DNA of 64,000 nucleotides from assembly GCA_900239685.1 (NCBI GenBank), contig OENT01000363.1, positions 62,001 to 126,000 of the forward strand. The letters are read 5' to 3'. This document shows, piece by piece, positions 53,322-64,000 of this stretch. The stretch comes from Rotaria macrura (lineage: Eukaryota > Rotifera > Eurotatoria > Philodinida > Philodinidae). The position numbers and the translations under genes are program-made. The notes below the pieces were generated by a model that saw only the letters and a program-made list of their open reading frames with translations, searched no databases and was not told the DNA's origin. Each line of letters opens with the position of its first letter. Position 1 is the first letter of the stretch.

Positions 53322-54150
53322 ATCTATATCTTACATTTGAAGCATGGAGTCGCGTTTAGCATTTTGAATTTGTTGTCATTGTCTAATTAACATTATGTAC
53401 GTTGTATATATTACAATACGCTTTTAGCTGCCTGATTCTCACATTGGTTGATGTAATATGTGAATGTAATAAAAAATAAAGTATGCACTCTGAATTTTTC
53501 CTACGCAATTTGTAACCTCTTCGTATCACATGGCAATCGATTTCAAATAGACACCAAGTTATTGTGACAGATACTAGAAAAGATGACACCTCTACCATTG
53601 GAGACAATCGTGGTATGATTGAGATAAATCCAATACAAAATTTTAGAAACAAAAATACTAGAATAAATGATGCAGAGAATGCTCCTACATTAACATACAG
53701 TAGCCGAACTCTTTTCACGATTTCAATACTATCTATCGATTCCGTATCATTCAGAACAAGAATAAATAATCGACAAGTTTAGTTGTGTGCATACACGTCT
53801 CTTGAAATTAACATCTTGTAAACCTAGTAGAAAAAATAGCAGCATGGTATCCGTACAGTGCATTTAATTTTTTTAATAATTACAATGAATGAAGTCTACA
53901 TGGAAAACAACATTGTATCTTGAAATTTAGTCTAGTCCTAGATGATCCAGAATCATCGATTGCGAAATGACAGACTTTCCGAAAGTCAATTGTGGATAAG
54001 AAGTTGTTAGGTAGCAGACAAGGTTATGAAAAAGTTAGCGACAGAATGTTTTATCGCTGAGTATTTCGTTTAACTCTTAAGATAGGCTATTGACGTATCA
54101 GATGTGTCAACTGTTTATCATAAATTTGAATTTAAAAAATAAAATATTGT
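53322..54150. other. Spacer between convergent H2B and H3
   Basis: About 830 bp. A minus-strand frame at 53383-53718 extends, without a start codon, to about 53780 and contains two hydrophobic stretches (FSASFILVFLFLKFCIGFI and VSSFLVSVTITWCLF). There is no ATG and a stop lies just upstream, so it is at best a relic of a membrane-protein exon. The opposite strand frame 53564-53782 has no recognisable feature. Confidence 0.4.
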
Positions 54151-54166
54151 AGCCCTAAAGAGGGCT
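54151..54166 (-). promoter_or_regulatory. Histone 3' stem-loop of H3
   Basis: Reads AGCCCTCTTTAGGGCT on the minus strand, identical to the H2B and H4 elements and likewise preceded by AAACCCAAC. It lies 71 bp after the H3 stop codon. Confidence 0.92.
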
Positions 54167-54236
54167 GTTGGGTTTTAGTAATGTTTTCTTGAGAGCGATC
54201 TATTTTATCTCATTTGTTTTTCATCGTTTCAATTAT

Positions 54237-55390
<1,154 letters not shown>

Positions 55391-55465
55391 GCAGTCATTG
55401 CTATTTACTGTTCAATCGAATGAAATGAATAACATCAAAATCATTTAAACCAAAAAAAACCCAAC

Positions 55466-55481
55466 AGCCCTCTTTAGGGCT
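55466..55481 (+). promoter_or_regulatory. Histone 3' stem-loop of H4
   Basis: AGCCCTCTTTAGGGCT preceded by AAACCCAAC, identical to those of H2B and H3. It serves SLBP/U7-type 3' end formation in other animals. Confidence 0.92.
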
Positions 55482-56860
55482 AATTTTATTTTTTAAATTC
55501 AAGTTTATGGTTTTGTTTGATATGCACATTTTCGTTGAATGAGCGACACTCAATCGATCGACTGAGTCACTGCACATCTTTCAGCGAGCATATTGATCAA
55601 AGAAAATAATTATGCTTTCACATTTTGATTGATTAGATTAGTTAATTCGTTGACAATGAAGAATGACTAATGATGTGAAAATGTAAGTATTAGACGAACA
55701 TTCACATTCTACATTTTTTTCGATTATCTTCATCGTTTATTCCTGTCAAGTTCGTTCATTTTTTCTGGACGCATCTACATATGGTTATATCTCACGATAT
55801 GGTAATTCATTGCATATTCTTCTCTCTTTAATGACAATACGATGTATATCGTGTTCTTCTATTTCCATGTAATATACGTGCTTTTGTAACATCATTAATA
55901 AAATACGTGTCTGTTCATTAAAATACACAGTACATATTAGCTGAGTGATTTTTATTTATCTATCTATCTATCTATGACCGAATGTTTGTTACTGCTTGAT
56001 GAGTACTAAAATTATACTGTCTATGTTACAAATAAATTCAGTATGCCAGTAAATTCACAAGCTATCATTATGCTGTTGATTTTAAATGTATTCAGTACAA
56101 AAAACGATAGACTATTGCTGTAATTTAAATTCTATAATTTCATTGAATATTTTTAATGCAATCGAGTGAATGATAAATAGTATTGAACAAAAAATAACGA
56201 CATGGAAAATCACCAACCAGTTGACATCGATTGTTTTTGTGGATTGTACTGTAGTTAATTCTAATTACTGACTATAATGATTGAAATAGATTTCATGAAC
56301 TTTTCGAACGATTCACGTCATTTTTTTCATCACTCTTCTACTGAAAGAAATATTTTCCTCTAAATCTCAAGAAGAAGCGTTGTACTTAATGTGAGAATTT
56401 TACAAGATCCATCATGCAGACCAACACAGAAATACATCAAACCAGTATTATCTACTTAAACCGTTTGACCAAATATATTAAGAGCATAGATACGATCTAC
56501 ATTTGTATATGATGAATAATAAATCATTCGTTGAATAGTAGATACGGAAACTTGCAATCGATCATATGTGTCAGTTCGTCTCCACACTTTATGATGATGA
56601 TTTTCGATGAATTTAATCATGTCAAGTTGACCATATCATTTAGAGTGTACGCAAGTTTCGAGATCATCAACATATATATGTCAACCAAGAGTGAATCGTG
56701 ATATGAGATTCAATACATCGATTTAATTAAAAAATATCCAGTTTTGCATGTTTTCAAAAGTCAAAATGTAAGAATTCAAAGAACAAAAGAAAAAAAATTG
56801 GATTCTGAGTTAGAGATATGAAGATAAACAATAGTTAAATTTCATGTTGTCATAATTCAT
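55482..56860. other. Intergenic between H4 and SARAF 3' end
   Basis: AT-rich spacer with a (TATC)n tetranucleotide run at 55957-55975. No gene or repeat family recognised; in particular no histone H2A, H1 or further stem-loop was found here. Confidence 0.6.
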
Positions 56861-59289
56861 TTATCGACGGCTCGTTCCACCATAGCCTACGACAAAGAAA
56901 GAAACATGTTATTATCGAAGAGACAGTAATTTCTAAATCAAACATACCAGTACTCGTGTGACTACCACTGGATACGGGTGATGAGTTACCTCTGCGTGTT
57001 GTTGTTGTTCCCCCACCGAACCAACCAGTATTTGCGGTACCGGGCATATATTGATTCCCAGTTCTAGTAGATTATGATATAAAGTACAACAAACATGATC
57101 AATAGTATCGTTTACCGTTGATTGCGATTACCAAAAACATAACCACCCAAAGCACCTAGTGCAGCTCCAGTTAAAAATCCTGCACCACCGCCAGTATTCT
57201 GTTGTCGGTTTGCAGTGCAATCTTAAACATACAATAAATCAATAGATAGAAATTTCAATTTTTATAAAGCATTTCATTTACCAGGTCCAGTATCAGTAAA
57301 ATCTGATCGAAAGCCCGCTGGTGGTGGGTTTCGTGGAGCACCACCACCTGGAAAAAGGTTTGAAAACCAGCCACCACCACCACCACCTGGTATTTTGAAA
57401 ATTAAACAATGAATAATAGAACAAAAATTTTTAATCTACCCGGTGGACGACGATCATTTCCAGTTCCCATAGGTCTAGCACCACCTGTTTGATTATCACC
57501 AGTGATATATGATTTGATCACAAAGAAGACAACAACTATTAGTGCTACTTTAAATAGAAATGACCAAAATCTTGAATTTGATCTTTAAAAAGAAAGAAAC
57601 AACTTCACACAAGGAAAACATTCTTCACTAACATACGAATGTTGATTATTGTTTGAGTGATGTGAATCATAGACGTTTTTGTCGGTTAATTCAAGATTAT
57701 ATTCTAACTGAAATTTAATAAATGAAAATATTATTCACGAAAGCAAATTTTCTCTTCTATTTACACCACAAGAGCCAGCTAAAATGTATTGATCTTCTGG
57801 ATAGTTATATCCTTCACATGATACACTTAATTTTCCAAATTTATACTTTTCTGGCATTTCACTTGAACATTCCCACTAAAACAACGACAAATGAAAGCTA
57901 TTTGAAATTAATTAATATTCACATGTTCATCGAGTATATCAACTATTCGATACACAATCATCTCTTTTCTCTCCTCCTATGTATTCATTTTTTGTATTCA
58001 AAAAATAGTCTATATATTTAACCGTATATTCGTATCATATCTTGACAGGGATACGTTATCTTTGAAAGTTAATGCTTATTTTCGTTTCGAAAGCACATTG
58101 AAAGTTGAAACAGAATGTAGTTGATTTTCCACATTGAGAGAAAATACTGAGTATTTTCAGTGTGACAACAAAAATAAATGTGAAAACTTTGGACTTATGT
58201 CCGAGAGTTATGTGTACTTCAAAAAGTGAATGAGACAAATCAGTCATTCTAGAATGTGTGCACGGAAGAAGTATCTTGGTAAACCTTTTTGGGAAACTCC
58301 AAAACTACTGTGATCATCTCAGACATATCTATGCAATTTCGTTTCGGGATGCAGTTTTTGTGCATTTGAGACCTTTTTGCAGCCAATGTTTTGTTAGAAA
58401 ACTACGATTTGGTTCAAAACTAATATCAGATTCGGAATCAGCGTTAAAAACGGAGTCAATTTTTATACGTTGTGGATATTTCTGAGAAAAAATTTTTTTT
58501 TTGAAAAAATCCCTGTACCCCACCTCAGGGATGGTTTGGTCAATAATGACAGTTTTTTCGATAACTCAGCCATTTCTTTCCGGATTGTTCTCATCTTCGA
58601 ACTCGACCGAGATATTGATATTTCAGCTCAATCGAATGCATTTGTAAAGAGTTATCGTGTTAACGGCCGGCCGGACACACTGACCGATTCTAGAGTGTAC
58701 ACACTTTTTGAGTACACAAAAAGACCTTCGAATGTAACTTTGAATACTTGCATGATATAAGATATAGATATGGGAATTTTCTTTCGTCGAAACAAACTGA
58801 CTGTATGCATAGTTTTCAAGATCAATTCAATGGAAAAAAGTACTATGCAAATGGAAGAGAAACATATGTTCTACATGGCTGTTTTCTATTTCGAGCGTAT
58901 GAGACTGATTCAAAGTTGACATTTGATAAATTTACTGAGCATATTGATAACTCGAGAATTCTGTGATTTGATTTAACAATCGTACTTGAATATCAACACC
59001 ATCTGATCCACGATTTACACATTGAACAACATCAGGTTCATAGGCACATTTTGCTGAACCACCAACACATTTCAATTGTGGTATCGAAGACACTCGTCTT
59101 GCTTGAGTTCGTTGGCCTTTATGTAATGTCAATGCTTTGACATTTTCAAGTAGAACACTTGGATGTTGGTTACCAGCTAAAGAAAAACTTCATATTATTT
59201 CGTTGAAGATATACATTTCGATGTTAGTTACCTTGAACTATCCATAATGATAGATAGAAAAACACTGCTAATTGGTATAAAATTTTCAT
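56861..59289 (-). CDS. SARAF: Store-operated calcium entry-associated regulatory factor (SARAF/TMEM66 family)
   Basis: Single-pass ER membrane protein that in vertebrates slows store-operated Ca2+ entry by acting on STIM1-Orai1. Nine in-phase exons give 308 aa: 59232-59289, 58986-59176, 57765-57875, 57637-57707, 57440-57582, 57282-57386, 57116-57221, 56948-57063, 56861-56886. A signal peptide (MKILYQLAVFFYLSLWIVQ) precedes the luminal domain: VLLENVKALTLHKGQRT, RRVSSIPQLKCVGGSAKC, VVQCVNRGSDGVDIQWEC, EKYKFGKLSVSCEGYNYPED and LEYNLELTD. TM helix FLFKVALIVVVFFVIKSYI follows. The cytosolic tail is Gly/Pro-rich with GFLTGAALGALGGYVFGN and ends GYGGTSRR, matching the family C-terminus. Intron 57876-58985 holds dispersed repeat B copy 3. 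Identification is secure; regulatory role is by homology. Confidence 0.95.
58168..58717 (+). repeat. Dispersed repeat B, copy 3
   Basis: Full-length-like copy (about 550 bp) in an intron of SARAF, antisense to the gene. It starts AAATAAATGTGAAAACTTTG, includes GGACTTATGTCCGAGAGTTA and CAGATTCGGAATCAGCGTTA, and ends CACTTTTTGAGTACAC. It contains a segment (GAGACCTTTTTGCAGCCAATG) that replaces TTTCAGGCGATG of the other copies. The copies are diverged from each other but easily alignable by eye. Confidence 0.88.
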
Positions 59290-59521
59290 GGTTTTACAAA
59301 AGTTTGTTTTTGAATGAATGAATAGCCATAATGGAATTATAATAGAACAGCAGAAGGTAAATGATTAACACTATACGTCATGATAACATGGACCAATCAA
59401 AAGTCATTAAGGAACCTCTAAGCATGTTTTATCGAGTTTCGATTGGTATAAAGGAACCAATCTTTGCTTTTCTGGTTGACTTCGATTCTTTTTTCTTCTT
59501 CTATTTTTTTGTTTTTGAAAG
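59290..59521. promoter_or_regulatory. Divergent promoter region SARAF / PH-RhoGAP gene
   Basis: 232 bp between the two start codons. It contains CCAAT motifs near 59392-59396 (GGACCAATC) and 59457-59461 (GAACCAATC) and an inverted one (ATTGG) near 59441-59445. Such short spacing implies a shared or overlapping bidirectional promoter. Confidence 0.6.
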
Positions 59522-62500
59522 ATGTGGGAATCAAAAGAAGGTAAATTTCTTGACACGAAATTCTTCATTCTGACTGAGACTTTCTCTGTTGTTGTAAATA
59601 CAAGGTTGGTTAAAAATTAAATTACAAGATCAAACAAAATGGCATCGTCGATATTGTATTATCGAGTGGGACAGATCTATTTTATTTATTGCATCCAAAG
59701 TTGATACACGTTATAGACATTGGATTAAACTTTCGCGAAATTCTATTATCAATGACTTCGAATCAACATTTAGCAATGAATCAAATAATAGTAATAACAA
59801 CAATTTATCAGTCAATACAATTGAAATTGTTGCCGATGGTACGAATAATATATGATTCGACATTATGATATATATATATGATCTTTTCTATAATTTAAGA
59901 TGGAAAATCAACACATCATTTACAAGCAGAAACAAGAACAGATTATGATAGTTGGTTACTAGCATTAAAACAAACTGCATATAGTCGAGTCGGTGGTGGT
60001 AAGTTAGTTGTTTTGAATACTTCAATGAACAAATGATTAGTATGAGTTAAATGTTTTCATTTCAATAAATGACAAATTCTCAATATGTATAAAAAAAAAT
60101 TAGACAACACAGTCAAATCTTACAAGAGACATAGATTCCAATAGTAGAGTTCACAGATCATGGCTAAAGTTCGTGCGCAATTTAATTATTAATTATTTTT
60201 ATTACTTGAAAATTTTTATTACCTGTTACTGAAAATAAAGTAATAAAAGTTTCAAAGTAATAAAAATTATTTAGCCATAGAGTAGCATGCAACTGATCCA
60301 TAGCTCGTGAATATGAAAGAGTAAAACTTCTTATATCATTAAAATGATAAAAGAAAAAAAAAGCAAATTACTATAAAAATTAAGGTAATAAAACATTTTT
60401 ATTATGTATTACATGATTATTTTATTATTCTTATTACTTCACAAAATTATTGTTTGTCACCAGTAATAGAAATTAATGTAGCAACTCTTAAATTCCCTCA
60501 ATGATGAAATTAATCACCGTGGCTATTGTCATTTGTCAAAGATTATGTTTATGCATTTTGAGTTTTGTCATAATGACAGTTTAACTTTAAGGTTCGATCT
60601 ATTGAAAGATGAAGTGTCGATTCATGATACGACTTTAAACAATTATCAAACACTATGTGTTAAAATCTTGACATTATACTTTGGTTGAATCATCCGATAG
60701 TAGACCCGTTGTAGTTTACTTCGAATTCACAGAAATGATGAAAGTTTAATGTCGAAACGATTATGTTCGAGAGAGTAATGCAAAGTGCAAGTATGCACGC
60801 AATAAGCTTTGATCAATATTAAACATATACAGCCTTCGACTTTTTGCAATGTATTTTAAGAAATACTTTCGACAAGATTGAAGCATAATAGATCTACTTT
60901 CAAAGCAATTGTTCAATAAGACTAGGATCATACTCGTAACAAAATAAACTCGTTTTGGTATGATGAGATATATTTTGGCAAGGTTAACAACAACAAGAAA
61001 ATTTTCAATTTATCATGACTCAGAATCGGCTTCTCTTTCAATGTTGAACCCAAAAGAAACATTTGAACGATTCGTAGATGAAAACAAAAAATCTTAAATC
61101 TATCTCTCAACAATATTCAACCGTGCCTATTAGCTATTCATTCTACATGCGAATTTAAATAATTGACATGAAAACGTTTTTATGAAGAAAATTTATAGTC
61201 AAGTGTATCGTTTCGAAAACATGATAATTTTATTTCGAACTTTTGACTATTTATTTATTAGAACTTTGTCATGACTAATGCCTGAAGCAATTCACACGAA
61301 AGTTATGCATATCGAACAATCATCGATTTTTAACTGATCAAAGTCTAGCAATCAAACACTAGGTGACGGTCTTATTCGATTCATAGGTTACAATAATGTT
61401 TAAATGATTTTGAAACTATTAATTGAGCTGAATAGAATGAGTTTCAATTTATTTTGAATTCTTTTCGTAATTTACGTCAGTCGTATAAAATATAAAATTT
61501 ATTTGATTCAATCAACTAGTTTTCGTTGTATAATTGTTTTTAATCGGTTAACTTTTTCTTTTTTTATTCATCGTAACATTTCACTGTATCATATAAGTAT
61601 AGGAGAAAAGGTACTAGAACATGAATAATTATGCAAAAATATGAATAATGATTAAGAAATGAGTCATAGTAACTCGAAAAACAATAACACCCATCGAAAA
61701 CATCACAGATTAATTTCTATTTCAGTAGCTTCTGAAATTTTTCTGTTGCCTATCTTATCATCAAATGTAGAAACAACAATTAATATAACTGTCTGGTTGA
61801 TAGTGGAAGACAGTTCTCGAAATATGCCTTTTAGATGAGCGACACGTGTAACTATCAGAATAAACCACGAAAATTACATGAGCGAGAACAATAATATCTC
61901 TCGTCTGCGTGCAATGTTCTACAGTACATCCAATTCAATGAATTGAGTGAGAAAGTCATGCATCGGAAGAACCTATAAGAAGAAAAGGAAGCCGTCGTTG
62001 AGAATACTAACTGTAAATAACACTTAATCTAGTTCTTCAATTTTGATTAAGAAGTACATTCATGGAAAGAATAATATATTTTTGAAAGAAAAACATATCG
62101 AATGGATGTTGTGAGCTCGTTTTCGGAGCGATGGCGGTGTATTCATTTTGATTTTACAGTTAGTTAACATGTTAAGAATAAATAATCTATGTGCAACTCA
62201 AAAAAACAACAAGCGAATAACACAAGAGTTAGCAGATTCATATTATAACTAGTATTACCAAAATATATTTTCACTCTCTCTTTCAATCATATTCGAAAAT
62301 ACAATTTATATATATGTAAGTTTCGATTAGTAATAACTTGAACAATTGCAGACTTATGTATACATAATGAGTATTGTGCGATTGAAATATCTAGAAACAA
62401 CATCGTCTTATTTCAACTGATCTAAATCTAGAATACTATCAGTGATTTGTATGTCAAAAATCGAATATCTACTAAGAAACACAAGAACTAAGTAAAAGAA

Positions 62501-64000
62501 ATATCTTTCGTATCTAAACATGACTCGTTCATTATCAAGCATAGACGTGTTCGCTGTTTAGATAAAATGATTCTGATGAAATCTCAATAAAGACTACAAT
62601 TATCTTTTGATCATCGATTCTAATGGTTCCCAGCGAATGAACATTAGTTACTAGATGCAACAAACCAGATTCTAACCATTCGTGAATGTAAACCAATTCA
62701 CATATCTATCTTTAATTAAGTACTATGATTGTATAAAAATTGTTCTCGCTCTTATACAGTTAGGTTGAAAAATCTGAGAAAGAAAAATTCGTCAACTGTC
62801 GAAACATTGTTGTTTTCATTAAATCTTTTGATTATTCGATAATCAACAGTCGAGTCTAAAAACTGCAAAGATTTTTATGACGAAGATCAGATACTTCGAA
62901 TACGAATATTTTTTCGTACAGAATTCTTTTAGTTTGATCTGTTGGCACGTTAAATCAATTTAAACGTAGAATATTATGTAATTGTAGCGAAGCCAACTAG
63001 GATATGAGAATTTCTGTGCAAAATCAAAATGGAATAGAAAAACATTAGATTTCCATTGGTTACAGTAAAATATTCTCACAACAGATGAATAATTATCCAT
63101 TCACAGGTCGATGATTACGGACTCCATGAACAAGCGTACACGACCGTATTTTGTCGTAATACATGACTCAGTATTACGATCGTATTTTTTCGTAGCGTAT
63201 ACGAAGGTATACAGTCGTTTCCGATCGAAAATGATCTTAGTAATAGATCGTATTTTACCGTAAACGATACGGAGAAATACGGTCGTAATACTGAGTCATG
63301 TATTACACTGAATTACGGTCATGACGGCCGTATTAAGACCTATACCCAAGTGAATGAATCCCATACCGAATCCGATCGGATCCTACGATCCGATGAAATC
63401 TTATGGGAATCCGGGTTGTGGAAACAGTAACGGATCCGACGGAAGAAACCTATTTTCTTATTTGAGTACGAATTAGCATTTAAACCCAACAGTAGAGGCC
63501 TGTCTGATCACACGATGAAATCCAATCGGATTCCGATAGTAGGATTCGATAAAATCCAACACTAGGGATCCGAATCAGGAATCCAATGGGATTTCGTCGG
63601 AGAAGAGAAACTTCGATAGAAACATGATCGGATCTAATGGTCGGAATGATTCTCCTGGGTATTTTAACAAGTTCAAAGGATGATAAAAAAAAACTTTCTG
63701 ATGAAGAAAAAAACAGTTCTGCAAATTGAATTAATTTTTCTCTCGTTATAAATCTGTAAAGTCTGATCAGAAAGTTACATACTAATAATTGCTGATAGAA
63801 ATGATAGATTTCTGGTGAATCATTATCTGCGGTAACGAAAGCAATTGAAAATTGTGCTCTTTTACGTTTATTTACTTGGACATGATTATAATTAAAACTG
63901 TTTCTATCTTTAGCTATATTCGGTCAATCATTGGAGAATACCTATAAATACTCACAAGATAAAACTTCACGTGTACCTTTAATTATTCGACAATGTTGTG
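59522..64000 (+). CDS. PH-RhoGAP protein of the ARHGAP22/24/25 type, 5' part
   Basis: Rho-family GTPase-activating protein with a membrane-binding PH domain. Four in-phase exons are visible: 59522-59540, 59605-59838, 59900-59998 and 63914-64000 (continuing beyond the window). Residues from about 7 form the PH domain: GWLKIKLQDQTKWHRRYCII (strands 1-2), a Ser/Asn-rich insert, NTIEIVADDGKSTHHLQAET, and the C-terminal helix with invariant Trp, DYDSWLLALKQTA. It is followed directly by VGGAIFGQSLENTY and RVPLIIRQCC, the start of a RhoGAP domain; GGGIFGQ-L-E-T just after the PH is typical of ARHGAP24-like proteins. The intron 59999-63913 is 3.9 kb, and small extra exons inside it cannot be excluded, although phase and domain spacing fit direct joining. 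The arginine finger lies outside the window. Confidence 0.8.
63136..63332. repeat. Large imperfect inverted repeat rich in CGTA/TACG
   Basis: A 29-base arm at 63156-63184 (GTAATACATGACTCAGTATT, then ACGATCGTA) matches the reverse complement of 63278-63306 with one mismatch, separated by about 93 bp. Similarity extends outward less perfectly (CGACCGTATTTTGTCG on the left, ACGGTCATGACGGCCGTA on the right). The interior is also full of TACG/CGTA words. It lies about 10 bp left of repeat A copy 2, so it may be a separate fold-back element or part of a nested one. Confidence 0.8.
63343..63661 (+). mobile_element. Dispersed repeat A, copy 2, with terminal inverted repeats
   Basis: A 319-bp element whose left end TACCCAAGTGAATGAATCC matches the reverse complement of its right end, TACCCAGGAGAATCATTCC, in 15 of 19 positions. 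The body has several GGATC/GATCC and CCGATCGGATCC palindromic words and shows strong similarity to 14185-14452. No ORF. The structure fits a MITE (non-autonomous cut-and-paste DNA transposon) inserted in an intron. Confidence 0.85.

Larger units (their letters stand above)
59999..63913. other. 3.9-kb intron of the PH-RhoGAP gene
   Basis: Longest intron in the window. No nested gene recognised; a TAATAA/TTATTA-rich patch around 60170-60480 (repeated AATAAAA and TTATTAC words) is noticeable. Its right end contains a large inverted repeat (63136-63332) and repeat A copy 2. Confidence 0.65.

Noticed and set aside
53383..53780. Minus-strand open frame with two hydrophobic stretches between H2B and H3
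   Set aside because: It has no ATG start, a stop lies just upstream of the open part, no splice acceptor gives a continuous frame, and no family was recognised. Possibly a relic exon, but not supportable.

Overview
This is a eukaryotic, AT-rich genomic window. It shows short GT-AG introns (often 50-70 bp), small animal housekeeping and signalling genes, trinucleotide and dinucleotide microsatellites, and two runs of N. The gene set is metazoan: epsilon-COP, a class A GPCR, an intermediate filament protein, a DLC-type RhoGAP/START protein, ribosomal protein uS8/S15a, CLPTM1, OSTM1, histones, SARAF and a PH-RhoGAP. Intron-containing core histones (H2B, H3, H4, with no H2A beside them) and the codon and intron style suggest a rotifer, most likely a bdelloid. 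The relatively long introns and intergenic stretches look more like Rotaria than the compact Adineta. The taxon is an inference from style and was not tested.

Layout. 1-1206: 5' part of COPE (minus), running off the left edge. 4944-7229: a two-exon class A GPCR (minus) whose intron carries a fold-back, MITE-like element. 10575-12752: a six-exon protein with poly-Asn tracts and a PB1-like domain (minus). 12753-23720: an 11-kb gene-poor stretch with two dispersed repeats and a gap. 23721-26385: a lamin-length-rod intermediate filament gene (plus). 30009-30320: a small hypothetical gene (plus). 31017-37163: a 13-exon DLC1/STARD13-type RhoGAP-START gene (minus). 41100-41692: RPS15A (minus). 42407-49334: CLPTM1 (minus), head to head with OSTM1 (49681-52288, plus). 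52787-55481: a compact histone cluster, H2B (plus), H3 (minus), H4 (plus), each gene with one intron and an identical 3' stem-loop. 56861-59289: SARAF (minus), head to head with a PH-RhoGAP of the ARHGAP22/24/25 type (plus) that runs off the right edge.

The exon models were built by hand. Each junction was checked for GT-AG, for phase continuity and, where a family is known, against its conserved protein sequence as remembered. Totals come out in frame for every complete gene: GPCR 525 aa, PB1-like 527, IF 630, RhoGAP-START 1054, RPS15A 130, CLPTM1 621, OSTM1 289, H2B 128, H3 136, H4 103, SARAF 308.

The genes do not form one pathway. The parts that do act together are the histone trio (nucleosome core) and two divergent gene pairs that probably share short promoters. 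Non-coding novelty lies in three mobile-element-like repeat families: a fold-back element, a family with terminal inverted repeats beginning TACCCA (two copies), and a ~550-bp family present three times in one orientation, twice inside introns.
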